A stretch of DNA of 43,285 nucleotides. It comes from CASQEL01 sp036655975 (GTDB lineage Bacteria; Desulfobacterota; Desulfovibrionia; Desulfovibrionales; Desulfovibrionaceae). The DNA lies in the NCBI GenBank assembly GCA_036655975.1, contig JAVVPD010000008.1, positions 1-43,285 of the forward strand, given 5' to 3'. A program made the position numbers and the translations under genes. This document shows positions 42,001-43,285 of the stretch, one piece after another. The notes under the pieces were generated by a model. That model had not been told where the DNA came from. It was given only the letters and a program-made list of their open reading frames with translations, and searched no databases. Each line of letters starts with the position of its first letter. Within the stretch, counting starts at the first letter, position 1.

Positions 42001-42496
42001 CACGGGTAACCATGGGACTGCGCTCAAAACCCCAGTCTACCGCTTGTTCCAGCAGCAGGTCAGGCTCTAGCTCCGCCCCCGTACTCAGGCAAAGTTCGTG
42101 TTCGTCAAAAAAATTTACGGGCATGAGGCGCACAAGGAGATTGTCGGGATGGAGAATCACGCAGCGGGCTTTTTTCCGCCTCAGGGCAAAAAGTGCGGCC
42201 ATATGCTCGGGCCATGCGGAGCCTTGTCCGGTGGCTAAGGGCTTGGGCGGCAGGCCGATAATAGGATAGTCCCAGCGGGCTTGATGCAGGGGTAAATCTC
42301 CCAAGGACATTTCGGGGCAAAACAGCGTGAGCAGGGCACGGGCATTGTGGTATTCATCGCGATTCTGGGTGACGAAAATAACATTGCGCCCTGCGGCTAG
42401 CCATTGGTTGGCAAGGCGGCAACGGGTGGCAAGGCCAGTACGGTTGAGGCGCATGACGCCTGAGCGGGCAGCAAAAAAGGTATTGAAAGTGTCCAT
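39032..42496 (-). CDS. mfd: Transcription-repair coupling factor Mfd
   Basis: A 1154-residue DNA translocase that removes stalled RNA polymerase and recruits UvrA. The N-terminal UvrB-like domains span 1-330; the RNA polymerase interaction (CarD-like) domain is near 480 (GDLLVHRDYGIGRFGGLHR). The helicase has Walker A GDVGFGKTEVA near 632, DEEQ near 732, TATPIPRTLQLSM and QLRGRVGRSDRQAYA near 902. The C-terminal TRCF domain is present (GLPAHIPEHYIDD). Length is normal. No clear ribosome site is seen before the ATG. It leads the operon that carries the two SurA-like genes, rodZ and recO. Confidence 0.97.
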   Translation of the reverse strand: MDTFNTFFAARSGVMRLNRTGLATRCRLANQWLAAGRNVIFVTQNRDEYHNARALLTLFCPEMSLGDLPLHQARWDYPIIGLPPKPLATGQGSAWPEHMAALFALRRKKARCVILHPDNLLVRLMPVNFFDEHELCLSTGAELEPDLLLEQAVDWGFERSPMVTRAGDVARRGDILDIFPPGYERPVRMEFFGDTIEEMRIFDPASQRSLHTVTECTILPVRPVATSASLNKKARERWDRLFQKAFIGEAEHKALLRDLDHGGRNLLPGTFYDASSVLEEWLPKDAVWMFSGEQDFMDQLASGHRTLSTFIEGEESPLPQSARLALRAVEQPQHLWQSSHAIFAEPLVMGPEHEGLPLPEHQWHSFTDLFPLPNAQDRPWQHLAAALKEWQGSKRQAILTFSSDRGRKKFLKLAEQDGIIPALRYAPHQHGLFALVAPYRLGMELTWDNSLVLGEDIMYPKAEKGTRVASGAFRGLDRFDDLQAGDLLVHRDYGIGRFGGLHRMGSAEVSNDFLLLEYSGEDKLYVPADRLSLIQRFKGADGADPALDRLGGSTWLTGKEKTRKAIEQIAADLVEMYAYRKVAKGFRYDPPGELYHEFEATFGFDETPDQAQAIQDVLDDMDKNEPMDRLVCGDVGFGKTEVALRAAFRAAAEGRQVVMLCPTTVLAEQHYQTFRARLAGFPINVGLLSRFVTRQKQQETLAATAKGQIDILVGTHRLLSTDVKVPNLALLILDEEQRFGVRHKEKMKALKKNVDVLTLTATPIPRTLQLSMSGIRELSIIETAPPERKPVATALLRRDPKLLKEIVQREIAREGQIFWVYNRVQGLEKVKEFVHSLVPKARIGMAHGQMAEKTLEDTMHKFWHGELDVLVCTSIVESGLDFPRANTLIVDQAQMFGLGQLYQLRGRVGRSDRQAYAVFLLPPEEALSEIAQERMRIILEMDYLGAGFQVAMEDLRLRGAGNILGEVQTGHMARVGLELYLEMLEEAVARLKGAPPALVWETEVNLGLPAHIPEHYIDDGHERLRCYKALTSATSSAAREEVSLGMRDRFGPFPPELETFLAVLHLKHFLTGLQVLRADVYAERVRITWAEASTNVSPTKLIQLVNSQQGAKLMPPATLEIPLNTTKNISQRVDDLCILLATLKKATPSPVAAA

Positions 42497-42592
42497 GGGG
42501 GATCGGGGGGATAGAGTTTAGAGCGACGAGGGATGAGGCACAAGCATACGCCATAGTGAGTGGTCTTTTTGCCTCATCTACGGGAAAATGTC

Positions 42593-42628
42593 AAAAAGCC
42601 GTACACGGATGCGCGCATACGGCTTTTT
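42593..42628 (-). terminator. Bidirectional terminator after cheW
   Basis: AAAAAGCCGTA / TACGGCTTTTT (42593-42603 with 42618-42628), a perfect 11-bp inverted repeat with A and T runs on the outside, lies 33 bases past the cheW stop and insulates mfd. Confidence 0.88.
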
Positions 42629-42661
42629 GTTATAATTCTGAAAAATATTGACTAACGGTGC

Positions 42662-43138
42662 TTATACATTGCCCAACATGTCTAGGTCTTCACTCGACAA
42701 CAATTTGTCCAGATCTAGCAGAATGAGCAAGCGATCCTGCAATTTGCCCACACCACTGATGTAGTCAGAGTCTACCCCCGCCACCACAGGTGGTGGTGGT
42801 TCTACCGTATTGGTAGGTATGCGGAGCACTTCAGAAACCGCATCAACCACAAAGCCTACTACAATATTATTAATTTCAATGACAATAATACGCGTATCTT
42901 TGTCATGAGGTTTAAAGTCCAGACCGAAGCGGCGGCGTAAGTCAATAATGGGAATGACCTTACCACGAAGGTTAATCACGCCTTCGACAAACTCAGGGGC
43001 CCGTGGAACCTTGGTAATTTCCATGGTACGGATGATTTCTTGCACCTTGAGGATGTCTACACCGAATTCTTCTTCACCGATGCTAAATGTGACCAATTGA
43101 AGAAGTTCGTCATCTTGCCTTTTACGTGTTGCTTCCAT
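42662..43138 (-). CDS. cheW: Chemotaxis coupling protein CheW
   Basis: A 158-residue cytosolic adaptor that links chemoreceptors to CheA. The two SH3-like barrels contain QLVTFSIGEEEFGVDILKVQEIIR, VPRAPEFVEGVINLRGKVIPIIDLRRRFGL (NLRG turn) and VGFVVDAVSEVLRIP, and the end is ISGVGKLQDRLLILLDLDKLLS. Length and order are standard. The gene stands alone here, with no cheA or cheY nearby, and no sigma-28 or sigma-54 site was recognised in the 147 bases upstream to the window edge. Confidence 0.96.
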   Translation of the reverse strand: MEATRKRQDDELLQLVTFSIGEEEFGVDILKVQEIIRTMEITKVPRAPEFVEGVINLRGKVIPIIDLRRRFGLDFKPHDKDTRIIVIEINNIVVGFVVDAVSEVLRIPTNTVEPPPPVVAGVDSDYISGVGKLQDRLLILLDLDKLLSSEDLDMLGNV

Positions 43139-43285
43139 ACATGGCCCCTTTGTTTGCTGTACATACTCCGCGCATGGCCGCGCTTATCAATATTTTTGCT
43201 ACTTTAGTCTTAAAAATTTTGTAAGTCCATGACATATATATTCTTTTCAGGCCACCCATTCTCGGTGCCTATATTTATATCGTTA

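Noticed and set aside
43139..43285. Sigma-28 flagellar promoter upstream of cheW
   Set aside because: The TAAA-like and GATAA-like parts do not have the needed spacing.
1..43285. tRNA, rRNA, CRISPR array, transposase or phage gene
   Set aside because: No such sequence was recognised by eye in either strand; the repeats found are not CRISPR-like (two or three copies, hairpin-rich, no regular spacers).

Overview
The window is about 43.3 kb of a draft, scaffolded genome: there are four runs of N. It looks like a sulfate-reducing bacterium of the Desulfovibrionaceae. The best pointers are a large outer-membrane porin of the type common in Desulfovibrio, a kbl-tdh pair with its own promoter, rsfS-gpmI, a mfd/SurA-like/rodZ/recO/glyQ/glyS series, split glycyl-tRNA synthetase genes, and several good sigma-54 (-24/-12) promoters. 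Base composition is moderate. I cannot fix the genus. No tRNA, rRNA, CRISPR, transposase or prophage gene was seen.

Layout. 1-2.9 kb (minus): glycogen-type debranching enzyme followed by a glycosyltransferase cut by the window edge. 3.2-7.1 kb (plus): sigma-54-driven small outer-membrane barrel protein, hslU without hslV, and a haem catalase whose promoter overlaps a perfect palindrome. 7.2-11.3 kb (minus): a Tim44-domain protein broken by an assembly gap, a DUF4198 periplasmic protein, and an operon of MBL-fold hydrolase (with an in-frame stop), flavodoxin-like reductase and ComF. 11.4-13.9 kb (plus): a protein with two degenerate GGDEF domains and a TPR tail. 13.9-15.8 kb (minus): a WcbI-like and a NodZ-like gene, translationally coupled, behind a possible sigma-54 promoter. 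15.8-19.6 kb (minus): cobalamin riboswitch, terminator, btuC-btuD-btuF and a precorrin-2 methyltransferase. 19.7-24 kb (minus): kbl-tdh for threonine breakdown and the large porin. 24.1-26.3 kb (minus): rsfS-gpmI-zinc-ribbon protein. 26.4-27.7 kb (plus): phenylacetate-CoA ligase. 27.9-31.6 kb (minus): an uncharacterised gene with a sigma-54 promoter, then rfbB-rfbA-rfbC and a co-transcribed unknown. 31.8-42.5 kb (minus): mfd, two SurA-like folding factors, rodZ, recO, glyQ, glyS, then rpsT with its own promoter. 42.7-43.1 kb (minus): cheW.

How the parts fit. The B12 block is a complete regulatory unit: sigma-70 promoter, aptamer, terminator, importer, and one corrin-ring enzyme. The envelope theme recurs: two outer-membrane proteins, two periplasmic chaperones, RodZ, dTDP-rhamnose precursor genes and a glycan-modifying pair. 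Three candidate sigma-54 promoters precede an outer-membrane protein, the glycan pair and an unknown cytosolic protein.

The most unusual signals are: a dispersed hairpin-rich repeat of about 93-113 bp whose copies start right at stop codons; the tandem degenerate GGDEF-TPR protein; a 128-nt coding overlap between the B12 ATPase and binding-protein genes; and a single nonsense codon in an otherwise intact MBL hydrolase. Several apparent defects (glyQ, the Tim44 gene, the rodZ-surA gap) are assembly artefacts that can be argued from the sequence itself.
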